A DNA stretch of 64,000 bases from Kalaharituber pfeilii (GCA_015179045.1 WHUZ01000124.1:62001-126000), one strand, 5' to 3'; positions 23,393 to 34,680 are shown, counted from the first letter of the stretch. A program made the numbers and translations. The notes: generated from the sequence alone by a model not told the origin.

Positions 23393-23504
23393 CTTCAGGG
23401 CGGATGCCAGCAGGGTAGGAAGTGTTATTAGTAGTAGTCCTTCCCTTACATTTAGGCATCCTCTCAGATATCTTGTTTCCTCCTCTATTATCCTTTCTTC
23501 CATA

Positions 23505-23806
23505 AACCTTTGCGCCCTCCCCTCTACTCGGTTTCACATTCCCCAGTTGTACGCGCTGCTCAAACCCCCGAAAGGGGGCGAAGGAGAAGGGCACCCACCC
23601 GTGGCGCTGATTGGCTGGATGGAACATTAAGGGGCACGCAGTCAGTACATTCTTCAGAAGGACCCGCTGCGGGAGGATTTGACATTTGGGGAGGGCATTT
23701 TATTCCCCTTTCTTCCTTTTATTTCTTCACTATCTCTTACGTACTTAAAATCGCCATAGCCCCAAGGGCGGCATGCGAATAGTGATATTGAAAAAAAAAA
23801 AAAATT
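23505..23806 (+). mobile_element. LINE family A, 5'-truncated short copy
   Basis: The 3' end shows CGCCATAGCCCCAAGGGCGGCATGCGAATAGTGATATTG and poly(A). Upstream codons (LIGWMEH) resemble the last residues of the family A ORF2. TTCCATAAA occurs on both sides (about 23496-23504 and 23807-23815) as the likely target duplication, giving an insert of about 300 bp. Confidence 0.7.
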
Positions 23807-24115
23807 CCATAAAAGTTGCCACTGACTCTAGATTGCCTAGCCCCTCCACAATATCTCGCCTGGAACCCATGGCTGTACCTGTGATAGAATGTGCGACTAC
23901 ATATTGCTACCTTTCTAGATCCCTTAGTTGGCATTCCAGTATCACTCCCACTGCATAGGTTATCTCGGCCCATCCTCCCCAGCAGGTAATTGGATAGCAG
24001 ATGCTAGTATAGATTTGTCTCCATTTTATTGGTCCCAACTGGCCCAGCCTGTCCGCCACTGTGCAGGTAACAATGTCTTACCAGCAAACAGCAATATGCC
24101 TCCAACACCTATAAC

Positions 24116-25113
24116 CTAATGCATTGCAAAACGATTAAATAGCTCAAATTCCATCCTCTCCGATGCCCTAGGTCCACTCATGATTTCGCCCATCATATCT
24201 GAACCTGGTGGAAAATCATTCTCAAAAATAGGTTCACCAGCTCCTCTCATGTTGGCTAATACCGCCTGCCGAAAGTGCCACCGCAAAAGCTGATCCACAG
24301 GTCGACGGTTATCACCGAGTAGCTGTTGATCCAGATAAGTTCCAGCAATACCCTTTGTATCCGGGAGGAAGCAAACAATTTTGTAACCATCCTAACGTAA
24401 TTGTCAGCCTTGAGATGCTCAAACAGATTAGACCATCCATACATCCGGATTAATCGAAATGGCGTAGTTCTCGAAAAGTGAGTGAATATCTGCTCTCAGT
24501 AACAATCCATTCTGAACTGAATTAATACTTCCTCCACTAACCGGCACAATTGTAATCCAACGGTCGAATTGCTGATCGTTCCAGTGCCCTTCGTATGCCA
24601 ACGGAAACACATGTGCTGCCTCGAAACCAAACCAAATACCATATTCAGCGAGTGCCCCTTCCCTAGTCATAACGCACCTTCGATCACGGTCACGGACAGA
24701 GTCTCGGAAGGCTATAAACCTGCTACCACTGGACGCAGAATTCGTACGCACCAACCAAGGCTCATTATTGACAACAATTCTACCTATTACCAAGTCAGTA
24801 CTAGTTGAATACAGAGGTAAATATCCATACCATTGGTAACAATATAATAACTACCACGCCGAAGTGCTTGTCCATTCCTTTGCAGCTCTGTCCCGTCTTC
24901 ATGTTGCAAAATGTAGGCGCCATCAAACAGCAAAAACACTTCCACCATCGAATACAAGTTCGCATTGGTTATACCGTTTGTAAGAATAAGGCCTCCCAGT
25001 ACCGTCGTAGGATCATTCACATCATATATGTGAACGTCTCGCCCTGCTGACCGGTTTCCTGCCATGATGTGCAGAAGTGCAATGGGCTGGACCGAAGCCG
25101 AAGGCAAACCCAT
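24116..25113 (-). CDS. HNH endonuclease domain protein
   Basis: Predicted HNH nuclease protein of 299 residues. Exons: 25113-24831, 24783-24443, 24391-24116; introns are 47 and 51 bases with GT-AG ends and fitting phases. The start MGLPSASVQP was chosen because the upstream extension in the same frame is basic and lacks a plausible start context. Residues 1-95 form an N-terminal beta-rich domain (DVHIYDVNDP, QRNGQALRRGSYYIVTNG) typical of fungal HNH proteins. The nuclease part spans about residues 110-210: RDRDRRCVMT (Cys), EAAHVFPLAYEGHW (the His pair of the metal site) and NSVQNGLLLRADIHSLFENY. The C-terminus (about 90 residues) is alpha-helical. Such proteins are abundant in fungi and poorly characterised. 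No stop or frameshift is seen, although LINE copies surround the gene. Confidence 0.88.
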
Positions 25114-25515
25114 GCTATAGCGGAATGAAAGAAGTCTAAGGTAAAAGCAAGAACGGGGGTTGGGGGACTGTGTCAAGGTTTTTAGCGTCTTGGCTACTGT
25201 GTCCTCACTAACCCGAATTGTCATGCACAACAGCACAACTATATATCGTAATGTGACTTTTCTGATTACACAAATACTAAGTGATTTGCCTATTGTTTAA
25301 TGGTATGTCCTTAAATAGAAAATAAAGTCATGTCTGCCGTCCAAGTCAGGGGAAGAGGTTGTAGATAATCTAAGGAGGTAATGCACGGCCTTTACAACTT
25401 GAATCTAGAATAGTAACAAGTTCACCGTTGCCCATCTACTAGTATCAATTAGTATAATGTCATCATGATTACTGAAAACAGTAACTTTTACCCTTTCTAT
25501 TATTGACTCGGGTAC

Positions 25516-26507
25516 TTTTTTTTTTTTTTTTTTAATATCATTACTCGCGTGCCGCCTGATAGGCTATGGCGAGGTTTGCTTAAATACATTGAAAGGAAGA
25601 TACAAGGAGAAATAAGTAGAGTGAGAAATTAACAGAAAAAGGTCCGTTATTCCCGTCCTGCCCATTCCAATAGTTCCACCAGTTTGTCTCCGTTCCCATC
25701 CGTTTTGGGTGGGGTTTTTATGTCTGCCTCCCCCCCCGGCCATTTCCGTTTCCATACTTCGCAATCGTTGAGCACCTGGATGGTGGTTTCTAGGCTTTTG
25801 CCGCACCATCGGCATTCCGGGCTGTCGGTTTTCCCTATTTTGTATCTCCAGTGTCGAAGTCCCTTGTTGCCCAGGATGCCGGCTAGGGTGGCGACCTTGG
25901 TCCCCAGCCGTTGTAGTGGTCGGTAGTCTAGTCGTAGCCTCTTTCGTTCGTCTGCTCGTCGCGATTTCGCGAGCTGGCGCATGCCTGCTTCCGTGATAGT
26001 TTCGTCTTGCTATTGGAGGGCGGTGCCGATTTTGGCTGCTTTGTCTACCTCGATGTTGCCACTTATGCCTATGTGGGATTTCACCAACATTATCGCTAGG
26101 TCTAGGTCGCCTCGACGTGCTCTCTCCTCCCATCGGTCCCTTACTAATTGTGCGGGTCCCTCGTGGGTGGGGTCTCCTCCGGCGATTTTCCTCATTTTGG
26201 CTATGGCCACCTTGGAGTCCGTGATGATTAGCAGCACACCCTCCTCCCTGGCAATGGCCCCTGCCCAGACCTCTCTCTCAGTGTCCCTTGGGAGCGTTGG
26301 GATCGTGATCAGTGGGAGGGGGTTTCGATGTCTCAGTGATCCTCTCAGGTATCTGCTGTCCTGCCGGGGGTCCTTGATTTGTTCGTCTTGGAATCTCATG
26401 GTCCTTGCTTCCACTCTGTCGTATTCGCCGTCGATGAAGGCATCTATCGATTCCAGGTTTGCTAGCCCTTCCACTATGTCTCTTCTGGTCCCCCATGTAC
26501 TGCCACC
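25516..26507 (-). mobile_element. LINE family A, 5'-truncated, about 1 kb
   Basis: Flanked by a perfect 13-bp duplication TTGACTCGGGTAC (25503-25515, 26508-26520). Minus-strand codons run from the post-RT region (VEGLANLESIDAF) through RNase H to the zinc finger (SPECRWCGKSLETTIQVL) and the stop near 25647, followed by the tail and poly(A). The RNase H has lost the segment carrying the first catalytic Asp (YTDGS in the copy at 52.5-54 kb), while TDSKVAIAKM and GNIEVDKAAK remain. It inserted into an older LINE reverse-transcriptase fragment that continues at 26530. Confidence 0.92.
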
Positions 26508-26529
26508 TTGACTCGGGTACTGCCTAAGG

Positions 26530-27490
26530 GGCATAGACTAGGAGATAGCTGAAGGGCTAACAAAACGAGATTTTATCATGAAAGATACTCCCCCGAGGAA
26601 TCCACGGCGATCAACAGAGCGTTTACTGGAATGTGAAGCAGCCAGACAAGAAATCGAAAGAGAGAAGATAGTAGACTATATAAACATGGATTATGACTTC
26701 GTAAGAGGTTTTGACACACTGGCAGTAATGATCCTCAAAAAGGACAGAGACAGAATAGAGATCAGCAGCTAGAGACCCTTCACACTGCTGAACACCGTAG
26801 CGAAGCTAGGATAGAAGGTGGTAGTGAATATAGTACAGAGACACAACTGCCTTTTCCATAAGAACCAGATGGAGGGAGACTATTTAGAGGAGCCGAGGAC
26901 CTACAATGTCAGGTCTTAAAGGAGGTCAAGGCACAAATAGGGAAGGACAAGTGGGTTGGGTTAGCAAGGGACGACATCAAGTCAGCATTTAACTTCATAA
27001 GAATGATTGCTCATATCGAGAAGGTCGACAAGAATCTAGCAGCATGTATAGAAGGGTTCTTACAACCTACAGAAGTCAGGCTGCTGTAGGATGGAAAGAG
27101 ACAGACAACAGCAATGATAACAGACGAAATCCCCTAAGGCTTACCATAATCTCCAATACTATTCCTAGTAGGAGTAAAGCCGGTGGTCATGAAGACAAGC
27201 AACCGAACCTTCACATGAACATATGTAAATGACTTCCAAAGTGTCATTTCAGTAAGCAACCTAATATAGCTGAGAGAAGCTATAGGAAGCCCGGAGCCGG
27301 AGCATATAAAGAAGGATTTAAACAAGATTCGCAGAAGATGGAGACGATCAACTTCATCATAAAGGGGTCAGACTAGAGACTGGTGGAACTGCACTTAGAT
27401 TGGGAGTTAAAGTTCACATCATACTTCTGCAAAAGACTGAACCTAGGCAAAGCTGCCTAGGTGGCAGCGTCAAGACTGGAATGACTTGGA
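26530..27490 (+). pseudogene. Decayed LINE reverse-transcriptase fragment
   Basis: Plus-strand codons show the reverse-transcriptase core with many stops and frame changes: RPFTLLNTVAKLG, a DDIKSAFN motif near 26970, a GLP.SPILFLVGV stretch near 27140-27180 and a YVNDF version of the YVDD box near 27225. It is an old relative of the fragment at 45.0-45.4 kb. The 1-kb family A LINE inserted just upstream of it. Confidence 0.8.
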
Positions 27491-27519
27491 CCGAGCAAGA
27501 ATCTAGAAAGCTTTATATT

Positions 27520-27620
27520 AAATGACCTAAAGGCCCCCCCCTGAATAGTCTCGTTAACCGGCCCTCCTAGCCGTGAATGGCCTGGACTTGGACCGGCGTG
27601 AATGGCCTCGACCGGCCTAG
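27520..27620. repeat. GGCC-rich patch resembling the hAT-type MITE arms
   Basis: The motifs GAATGGCCTGGACTTGGACCGG and GAATGGCCTCGACCGGCCTAGG recall the arms of the MITE at 22818-23392, but no terminal repeats are seen. It may be a deleted relative. Confidence 0.35.
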
Positions 27621-27808
27621 GCGGTTGGGAACACTGCATCCTAGTGGACCGTTTCGTGGTTATTTCAGGTGATCGATTGGTATAATGTACACTGTTCATC
27701 TTTCCTTATTCTTCGTATCTTCATGCCCTGCCCTCTGCCCCTGCTTCGCTCCTTTTGTTTTTTGTTTTTTTTGGGGGGGGTGCCGGCCTATGGTGGCCAT
27801 CTCTCCTA

Positions 27809-27915
27809 TTTTTTTTTTTTTTTTTTTAATATCAATACTCGCATGCCGCCCTACGGGCTATGGCGAGGGTTTATTAAAAGGAAAACACAAATAACTAAAT
27901 TTAGATACATGATGC
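27809..27915 (-). mobile_element. LINE family A micro-insertion (107 bp)
   Basis: A T run, then the complement of the hairpin tail (CGCATGCCGCCCTACGGGCTATGGCGAG) and about 45 bases of 3' untranslated sequence. TCTCTCCTA is duplicated at 27800-27808 and 27916-27924. Confidence 0.85.
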
Positions 27916-27924
27916 TCTCTCCTA

Positions 27925-28457
27925 GTTTGTGGTATACAGATATCGTATATAATAATTTCTAAGTTGGTAAGACCCCTCTCTGTTGGTGCCCATCAGGGTT
28001 CGGATAGTATTTGTGGAAATATTATACTGCCATCTTTCCATTCACTTAAGTTTCTGTCTATGAGGTCGTTTGTGCAGTCACAGGATGACAAGAGAGGCCA
28101 CCACCATTTCTTAACCTTTATTGCAAAAGGTAGAAGATACAAAGTGTATCCAATCTGTATAAAATCACCCCATACAAAACAAATTAGCTATAGCAGCCGA
28201 TGTCATGCCGGTAAAATAGATTGATAATCCAGAATGCTACATATACATGTACTGATATGAGTACCAAGATTCCAGTGACGCGATACCGGGTGATTGCTTA
28301 CCCTGAATCAATCAGTATCTACTAATGGGGAAGCTCTTCTGCACCTTCCACTAATATAATCGAATTGACCTTTTCACTCATGCCGTGACATGGCGTGATA
28401 TTCCTGCATTAAGATACTATCTCGTACACAATATAACTCTACTATATAGTGCTCCGA
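27925..28457. other. Gene-free spacer
   Basis: No supported coding frame, repeat or element end. Confidence 0.5.
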
Positions 28458-28467
28458 TTCGATTATC

Positions 28468-28583
28468 GTTTTTATTTTTTCTTTTTTTTTTCCCCACAAT
28501 TACTCATGTGCCGCCCTGTGGGCTAGGACGAGATTACGTACAGAAGAAATACAGGAAAATCAACAACAGAATGACACCACAGG
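28468..28583 (-). mobile_element. LINE family A micro-insertion (116 bp)
   Basis: A T-rich run, then ATTACTCATGTGCCGCCCTGTGGGC (tail complement) and a short stretch of untranslated sequence. TTCGATTATC is duplicated at 28458-28467 and 28584-28593. Confidence 0.85.
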
Positions 28584-28593
28584 TTCGATTATC

Positions 28594-29002
28594 TATTATG
28601 AGCCACTACCAAACCCAACCGACGACATTGAATTGAAACAATGAAAAGATTAAACAAAGCAAATGCGTTATATGGTAATGCAAGCATTGTAAGATATTGT
28701 TCATTATCGAATACGTTTGACTGTTTGCGTAAGAAATGAGTGGCATATATTGAAACCGAGCTAGAAGCAACAAGGTACCCCTTAGAAATGCACTGGTGTA
28801 CCGATAATTCCTTATACACCGCACTTGTATATTACTCTTGCTGAAGAGTCAAAACGGGGGTTTGTGCAAAGGACTGATAGTGCTGCAGTGCGAAGGAAAT
28901 AGATATTCCTGGTTTTCAATGTATAACATGAATCCTCGATGAAGCTGGGAGATGTTGAATGGGGGAAGAAGAATCTCCACCCGCTTGCCAGAGTTTCAAG
29001 CC
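28594..29002. other. Gene-free spacer
   Basis: Short overlapping frames only, with no motif support. Confidence 0.5.
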
Positions 29003-29495
29003 TTTTCTTTTTTTATCATTACTCGTATGCCGCCCTATGGGTTATGATGAAAGGAATTACATAGGAGATAAAGGAAATAAAGCAAAGAATAAACGAACAG
29101 CAAAATCCAGACCTAAGGGGAAATTATCTCTCTATCCACCCCAACAGTTCCCCCACGGGCTCCCATTCCCCCTCCCTTGCCGCCGGTGGCCTCTATATTG
29201 CTTCCAGCCCTCCTGGGCACTTCCTCATCCATACATTGCCCCTCTTCCAAATGTGGGTCGCTGCCTCCTCCTCCCGCGCACCATCTGCATTCTAGGCTGT
29301 CTGCCTTACCCATTTTATACTTCCATGCCCTCAGGCCGGTGCTCCCCAAACACTCCAGCCAGAGATTATAGGTATTTCCTCGTCACTGACCTCCAGAGCT
29401 TTGGCCATGGCTATGAACTCTTCATCGTTGACTATGGCTCTCGCTCCGTCACCTCGGCCGTAGGGGCCCGCTTAAGACTCCTTGGTTCGGCAGGC
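29003..29495 (-). mobile_element. LINE family A fragment
   Basis: Tail complement at 29008-29045 (ATCATTACTCGTATGCCGCCCTATGGGTT). Minus-strand codons give the zinc-finger region (LRAWKYKMGKADSLECRWC) and then, after a deletion, an RNase H remnant (IVNDEEFIAMAKAL near 29430-29380). No clear target duplication. Confidence 0.75.
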
Positions 29496-29565
29496 AGCTA
29501 ATCAGGAGTGTTCGTATTCACAAGTGCGAAGGACCGTTGAGGAAGGTGAGCACAAGCAGTACATG

Positions 29566-29892
29566 TTTTTTTTTTTGTTTTTTTAATATCATTAATCGCG
29601 TGCCGCCCTAGGGGCTATGGCGATGTTTAGTTACATGAAGAAGGGAAATTAACGATGAAGGAGATATGAACTAAAAACGATCACAGGTATGTCGCTAAGT
29701 ACAGGATGCCATGGGCTTTACTGCCCCGCCCATTCCAGTATGTCCCAAAGCCTATCTCTGTCTTCGTCGTCGCCTCTCGGCTGGCATAAGTCCTCGATGC
29801 CTCGCGGGCATTTCCGTCTCCATACCTGGCACTGTGTCAGTATGTGTTGTGTTGTCTCGATTTCTTCACCGCACCAGCGGCATTCCGGGCTG
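29566..29892 (-). mobile_element. LINE family A, 5'-truncated (327 bp)
   Basis: Perfect 10-bp duplication GCAGTACATG (29556-29565, 29893-29902). Contains the tail, the 3' untranslated region and the end of ORF2 up to the zinc finger (ECRWCGEEIE-like codons near 29890-29860). Confidence 0.9.
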
Positions 29893-30054
29893 GCAGTACA
29901 TGGTTCCTAGCGACCAACTCTGCCGCACCTGTCTGTGGATTTAAGTGATACCCTCTACAAACTATGTCAGCTTAACAACGCAGGTAACAAGATACCATAG
30001 AGTTAACCAAAGTCACATCCTCAATTTCTTGATAATCTAATACAGAACAAGGCA

Positions 30055-30125
30055 TTTTTTTGATCATGTAACCCCACATACAGGCTGTCAGCCTATGGCA
30101 GGACCCCTTTATTACCCAGAAGCAG
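30055..30125 (-). mobile_element. LINE family B tail insertion
   Basis: A T run followed by GATCATGTAACCCCACATACAGGCTGTCAGCCTATGGCAGG, read in parts; this is the complement of the family B tail at 11339-11395. The stem AGGCTGTCAGCCT is intact. The flanking duplication is unclear. Confidence 0.7.
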
Positions 30126-30621
30126 GTCTGTAACACCGGATTGTGAGCTGGATCACCGATGCTATTTACTTGTAACAACATTATCTACCTACCTACATAA
30201 CTTCAACGTGGCTGCAGGTGAATAAGGGTGCAGATAGTGAGTGAACCAAGCATTTGTACACACAATGGGGTTCATATTCAATCTCCGTTGTGTATTCCCC
30301 AACCATATCTACCTGAAAGAAGACAATAGGGTTTCGGCTTGATCCGCCGAGAGGCACTGCGTAAGTATACGATAGGTAGTAGCTGAACCTTAAGACACAT
30401 AGAGTCCAGAGCTAACACTTGATTCACTGGGTTGAGCTCGACATGGTCTGAGATTGTTCGCGACCTCCATAAATACCTCACAAGCTTCCTCATCAATAAA
30501 ACTGAAGTCCTGACACTATATGCCGGAGGAGCTCTACCTACCGGGGGGCTATTATCTCAAATGACAGTAGCTCTTACGACTGTGCAATCAATTGAGGCAC
30601 TTTTCCTCCCTGCATCTTTGT
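30126..30621. other. Gene-free spacer
   Basis: No supported coding frame. This appears to be the pre-insertion sequence around the micro-insertions. Confidence 0.45.
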
Positions 30622-30629
30622 CCGGTTAT

Positions 30630-30693
30630 CCATCGCCATAGCCCTCAGGGCGGCACGCGATTACTGGTATAAAAAAAAAAAAAATAAAACAGA
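30630..30693 (+). mobile_element. LINE family A micro-insertion (64 bp)
   Basis: Only the hairpin tail (CCATCGCCATAGCCCTCAGG to GATTACTGGTAT) and poly(A) are present, flanked by CCGGTTAT at 30622-30629 and 30694-30701. Confidence 0.88.
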
Positions 30694-31007
30694 CCGGTTA
30701 TGCAAACTAGATTAACTTCCAACTCTCCATCGGATTTTTCAACTTCGCTTCCCTGCTTACCTTCCATATATCGTCTACTTCTATTCTATCCTCCGTCGAC
30801 TACTTAGGTCCGGGAATGGCAACCCCTGTGCAACATCCTGACCTGGGGGTATATATATCTAAAAATGCATCCCGCCAGCCCTATACCTCGTCTCTGTTAA
30901 TTCATCTCTCTATCCCCACCAAACTTCCATGTTTGTTCTGAGGAGTTTATAGGGAATACAGGCGGCCCTGGCTAAATGAAAGTCAAGAATCCGACCAATC
31001 TTCACTA

Positions 31008-31050
31008 CATAGGGCGGCAAGCGATTAATGATATATAAAAAAAAAAAAAA
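31008..31050 (+). mobile_element. LINE family A micro-insertion (43 bp)
   Basis: The insert starts inside the hairpin loop (CATAGGGCGGCAAGCG) and ends with ATTAATGATATAT and poly(A). It is flanked by the 11-bp duplication AATCTTCACTA (30997-31007, 31051-31061). Confidence 0.9.
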
Positions 31051-31516
31051 AATCTTCACTATAACCATTTTGCACTATGGCAAGGGTACTTTCTTTACCT
31101 GTGCACACAAAGAATCTGGGTCATCCCTTCGGTCGCCTGTATGTCAAATTTTCTATCATTCTACGAAAAGTTAAAGAGATTTATTTAGGGGCCTGTCCTT
31201 GAATAAATTAGCCAAAATATAATTAGGATACTGTTTTTGATACCCCCGGTGTAATGAAGGCTGAACAGCATCCACTGTCTTGCGCAGGGTAGCAGTGTCT
31301 AGAGCTTGCGGAATGAAGTCTCAAGGGCGGTCCCGATTGTCAATTGTCAAGGAAAGGATCATAAAAGAAGAGTAATCAACTGTCTTCTCTGTGCGCGTCC
31401 GGTCTGTCTGATCTATCCATATCTGCATATCTATGTCTTGTTCTTGCTTTTTTTTTTTTTTTTTTAATATAGCGCGCCGCCCTGTGGGCTATGGCGATTT
31501 AGTTACATAAGAGATA

Positions 31517-33696
31517 ACGTCACTGACCGGATTACCGGGATCCGGCGCACTTCCGGAAATGAACAAATTCCACTCCATACAATCCAAATTACATTCAATT
31601 GACTTCAAACTACATACAGAGGTAGGAGATATAGATAGAAACCTATTCCGCATCTCAGTTGGCTAGTTTGAAAATATTTTGTTGGGATTATATTGGCGAT
31701 ATACCAAAAATGGCAATACCAGTATCCAAAATTCCAAAATATCCAATCTCACATCCTAGCTCTCAATTTTCATGGCTGGGATACTCTGGAGGGTGTGGAT
31801 GCTTGGGGTGAAGTACAAAAGAGCTGGCGCTTTACGGGAGGGAGTGGTGTCCTGACAAATATAGTATCTAAGTACTCGCTTCAGCTGGTTTCAATATCTT
31901 CAGGGTCATCTATATTAGACCATGCTTCTGGTGACTTACAGGTGATCCTGACTTGTTTCGGAGCTCATGAGGGTTGCTTGTATAGGGTTTTGACAGTTGT
32001 AGTAGCACTCTTGCTCTTTTTCTACCGCCTTTTTTCGGCTTTTGCTGCCTTTTCCACTTTCTTCTTTTCAGCCTCTGCTTTGAGCTTCATAACCATAGCT
32101 TCGTCAACTGCCCTGATTGTAGTAAGCCTAGTTTTATCTCGTACAACCTTTTCCACATTTCGCTTCTTCAACTTTAGGTTGATTGCTGCCTGTATATCCA
32201 CCGTTGCCATCGCCTCTAATGCTGATACGGAGAGCTGAAGAAAGTTCTTTTTAATTTCAGAGCATGAGGCCTTAGGAAGGCGTTTAATGAAGTGGATTGT
32301 ACGTCTTTTAAGTACTTTTGGTGTATGAGGAGTGCTGACACTATGAGAGGAAATTGGGCACTCTGGTGATGCATTTTTTTCTCTTCCAGTATCATTTAGT
32401 TTGGCAAGTGGTTTTCTAGGATTTTGAGGGTAGACACCACTTACAGACCATCCAGATATAATATTAGGCTTTTTGAAGGCTCGTTGACATGCTTTCTTGA
32501 GTAATGGCCAAAAGTTTCTTTTTCGAATGTAGTCAAAGTTCTCTCGAGTATAGGTATCAACTTCCGCACTATAAGCTCTTTAAAGGGGACTAAACAGACC
32601 GACATCTAAAGGCTGCAGGAGATGAGTAGCATATGGTAGAAGTGAAAGAACAATGATGTCATGGTCTAGGCATTGAGATAAGAACTGCCAGGTAAAATGA
32701 GATGCATGACCATCAAGGAGAAAGAGGATGCGCGAGTTCGGATTAGACCTGGTACTGCGAAATGGAAGAAAGTGATTTTCCAGATAATTCTTAACTAACT
32801 CATTATCAGTCTACCCATTAGGAGATATTACGAAGCGTGCTTCAGCATCTTCAGGTCCTTTTACCCCCCCATGCTAACTTACTACTGTCTTCCCTGTATA
32901 TATAAGATATAGGGGCAAACTCCACCGGCTGCATTAATATCTGTGATCCATTCCCTACTACTATCTTGCCGAAGCTTAGGATTCCTTCTTCTGGCCCTGC
33001 AAATCACTTTGGTCTTTTGTGCTCACCCTAACAAAAATCCTTTTTCATCCATATTCCAAATATTCTCTACTGGAATTTTATGCCTCTTCACAATATGTTC
33101 CACCACTTGAATAAACTTTTTCACTACCGCTGGATTGTTTGCAGCAGCTCTCTGACGGTCTAGAGTACTTGCTATCTTAGATTGTAACTCTGGATGATGC
33201 TTTATATACCTCTCTGTCCAATATATGCCTAGTTTCTTCACAGATTTATTCTTTTGTATCTGAATCAAGTTTAGCGCAATTTCTCTCACCATTGCTATTG
33301 TTAATGGAAATCCCATATTGTCCACCTTCTTGATATATTGCTCCAAAGCCTTTTCTTCTATCACTCCCAAATTCTGCTGTTCAATATGGCTCTCGTCAAG
33401 TTGGCGAGACTTCCTGAGCCCCTTGACCCTATATCTTAAAGTGGTCTCTTTTACATTATAAAATATGGCCGCTCATCTAATAGAGGAGAATTTTCCGTCT
33501 CGCAGGGCCTGGGTCGCCTTCTGCAGCTTCGATTCATACTCTTCAGCCATTTTTGTATGAGTTACCACTTGGTAGAAGTTGCGTTGACCTCCGGGATCGC
33601 TTTTTCAAGCCCCGCTTTTGCGGGGAAGGTAACCGATAGGGATTTGACAGGGGTGTGCCGGATCCTAGTCATCTGTTGGATCTCGGTCAGTAACGT
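31517..33696 (-). mobile_element. Pogo/Fot1-type DNA transposon, 2,180 bp
   Basis: The ends are ACGTCACTGACCG (31517-31529) and, complemented, ACGTTACTGACCG (33684-33696), each flanked by TA, the duplication expected for Tc1/mariner-pogo elements. A second block of similarity, GGATCCGGC(G/A)CAC, lies about 20-40 bases inside each end. The interior is one decayed transposase gene on the minus strand. ACGT-starting ends are common for fungal Fot1-like elements. Confidence 0.9.
31936..33550 (-). pseudogene. Pogo/Fot1-type transposase pseudogene (CENP-B HTH plus DDE_1)
   Basis: Reads from MAEEYESKLQKATQAL at 33550. The N-terminal HTH (AAIFYNVKETTLRYRVKG) is followed by a CENP-B-type HTH (about 33400-33150) and the start of the DDE_1 catalytic domain (ENIWNMDEKGF; first Asp). 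Downstream codons keep FLLDGHASHF (second Asp) and LLPYATHLLQPLDVG, then a lysine-rich tail. In-frame TGA codons occur in the HTH and right after the MDEKGF block, a TAG near 32022 and a frame break near 32870-32820, so it cannot make a full protein. Both TGA codons sit where arginine would be usual, which fits C-to-T change. Confidence 0.88.
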
Positions 33697-34200
33697 TAAT
33701 TATGAAAATGGAGTAAGAAAAATGTGGAATAATTCTCAAACAAAGCACCCGTCTCAAAGTGGAAAATGAAACATTCCGTCACCATCCATCCAGTCCAACA
33801 GGGCTCCGAGTGGGTTCGTGTTCCCTTCGTCCCCCTTCGGTGGTCTGAGCAGCGCGTCCCTACCTCCCGGCCATCTCGTCTTCCATACCCTGCATCTGTC
33901 TAGCACATGGGCTGTGGTTTCCACCTCTTCCCCGCACCACCTGCACTCCGGACCATCTGTCTTTCCCAGTCCGTATCTCCAGTGTCTTAGGCCTATCTTA
34001 GGCATTTACTCTTGCTTCTTCTGTGCCATACAGTCCTATCTACATACAATTCATAGACCACCCTCGCCTTCCATTACATCCTTAAATATGAGCTCGCTTC
34101 CTTAGCATATATACGCATCATCATTTATTCCTACCGATAAATGCCGTTCCGGGCCGAGTTTGACGTTGTTCTTTCCATCGGTACCGTGGTTACCACCACA

Positions 34201-34680
34201 CCTGTTAATTCAAATACTTATTACACAGAATAGGTGAGAGAAAATTGGGAAACGGTTGTTGAGAGCTATCTCGCCTGTAGAGTAACATGTATCTCTATGT
34301 TTTGATCATGAAAAGTTCTGGGATAATGCAAAACTACGTATTTGGCAATGACTATATTTGTAACGGAATATGTGCACAAGTGACGTGGTTCTCAGGGGCG
34401 GATTTACTAGTAAGTTTAAGTCTGCACAAAGCCAAGTAACATTTTTATCATTAAAGTCTTTGAGTAATATTCTAAGAACATCTAAGTGAAAGTTCGAGCT
34501 CCCCGTAGAGTAACCTTGCCAGAATCGAGAATTAAGGAAACAGGGTGACTTCTAATGGTAGAGAACTGAGGAGTATTAATGGGAAAAGACTGGCTTGTGA
34601 ATTTGTGAAATATCAAATGAAGGCTTGTTACGATTCACTTGTCTATATACACACATTTCCCATCGTATACCCTACTATTA
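34201..34680. other. Gene-free spacer
   Basis: No supported coding frame or repeat. Confidence 0.5.

Larger units (their letters stand above)
31449..34010 (-). mobile_element. LINE family A, 5'-truncated, split by a pogo transposon
   Basis: The T run and tail complement (GCGCGCCGCCCTGTGGGCTATGGCG) lie at 31449-31512. The rest of the untranslated region and the ORF2 end lie at 33699-34005: minus-strand LRHWRYGLGKTDGPECRWCG, then EETTAHVLDRC-like residues and a stop at 33754. The two parts are separated by the transposon 31517-33696. A short duplication around TCTTGC(TT) borders the LINE. Its own length without the transposon is about 380 bp. Confidence 0.85.
31250..34200 (-). mobile_element. 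Solo-LTR-like unit, split by a LINE
   Basis: The two halves 31250-31448 and about 34011-34200 (minus strand) align in order with the solo LTR at 45426-45796. The unit starts TGTGGTGGTAACCACGG (34200 downward) and ends in ...TTCATTACA (31250). The LINE 31449-34010 sits between the halves. Flanks are CCGG (left) and CCTG (right), an imperfect 4-bp duplication. Confidence 0.8.

Noticed and set aside
30630..31061. Tail-only insertions as an independent SINE family
   Set aside because: No promoter-like head is shared. The 5' ends differ from copy to copy and lengths form a continuum with LINE copies, as expected from 5' truncation.
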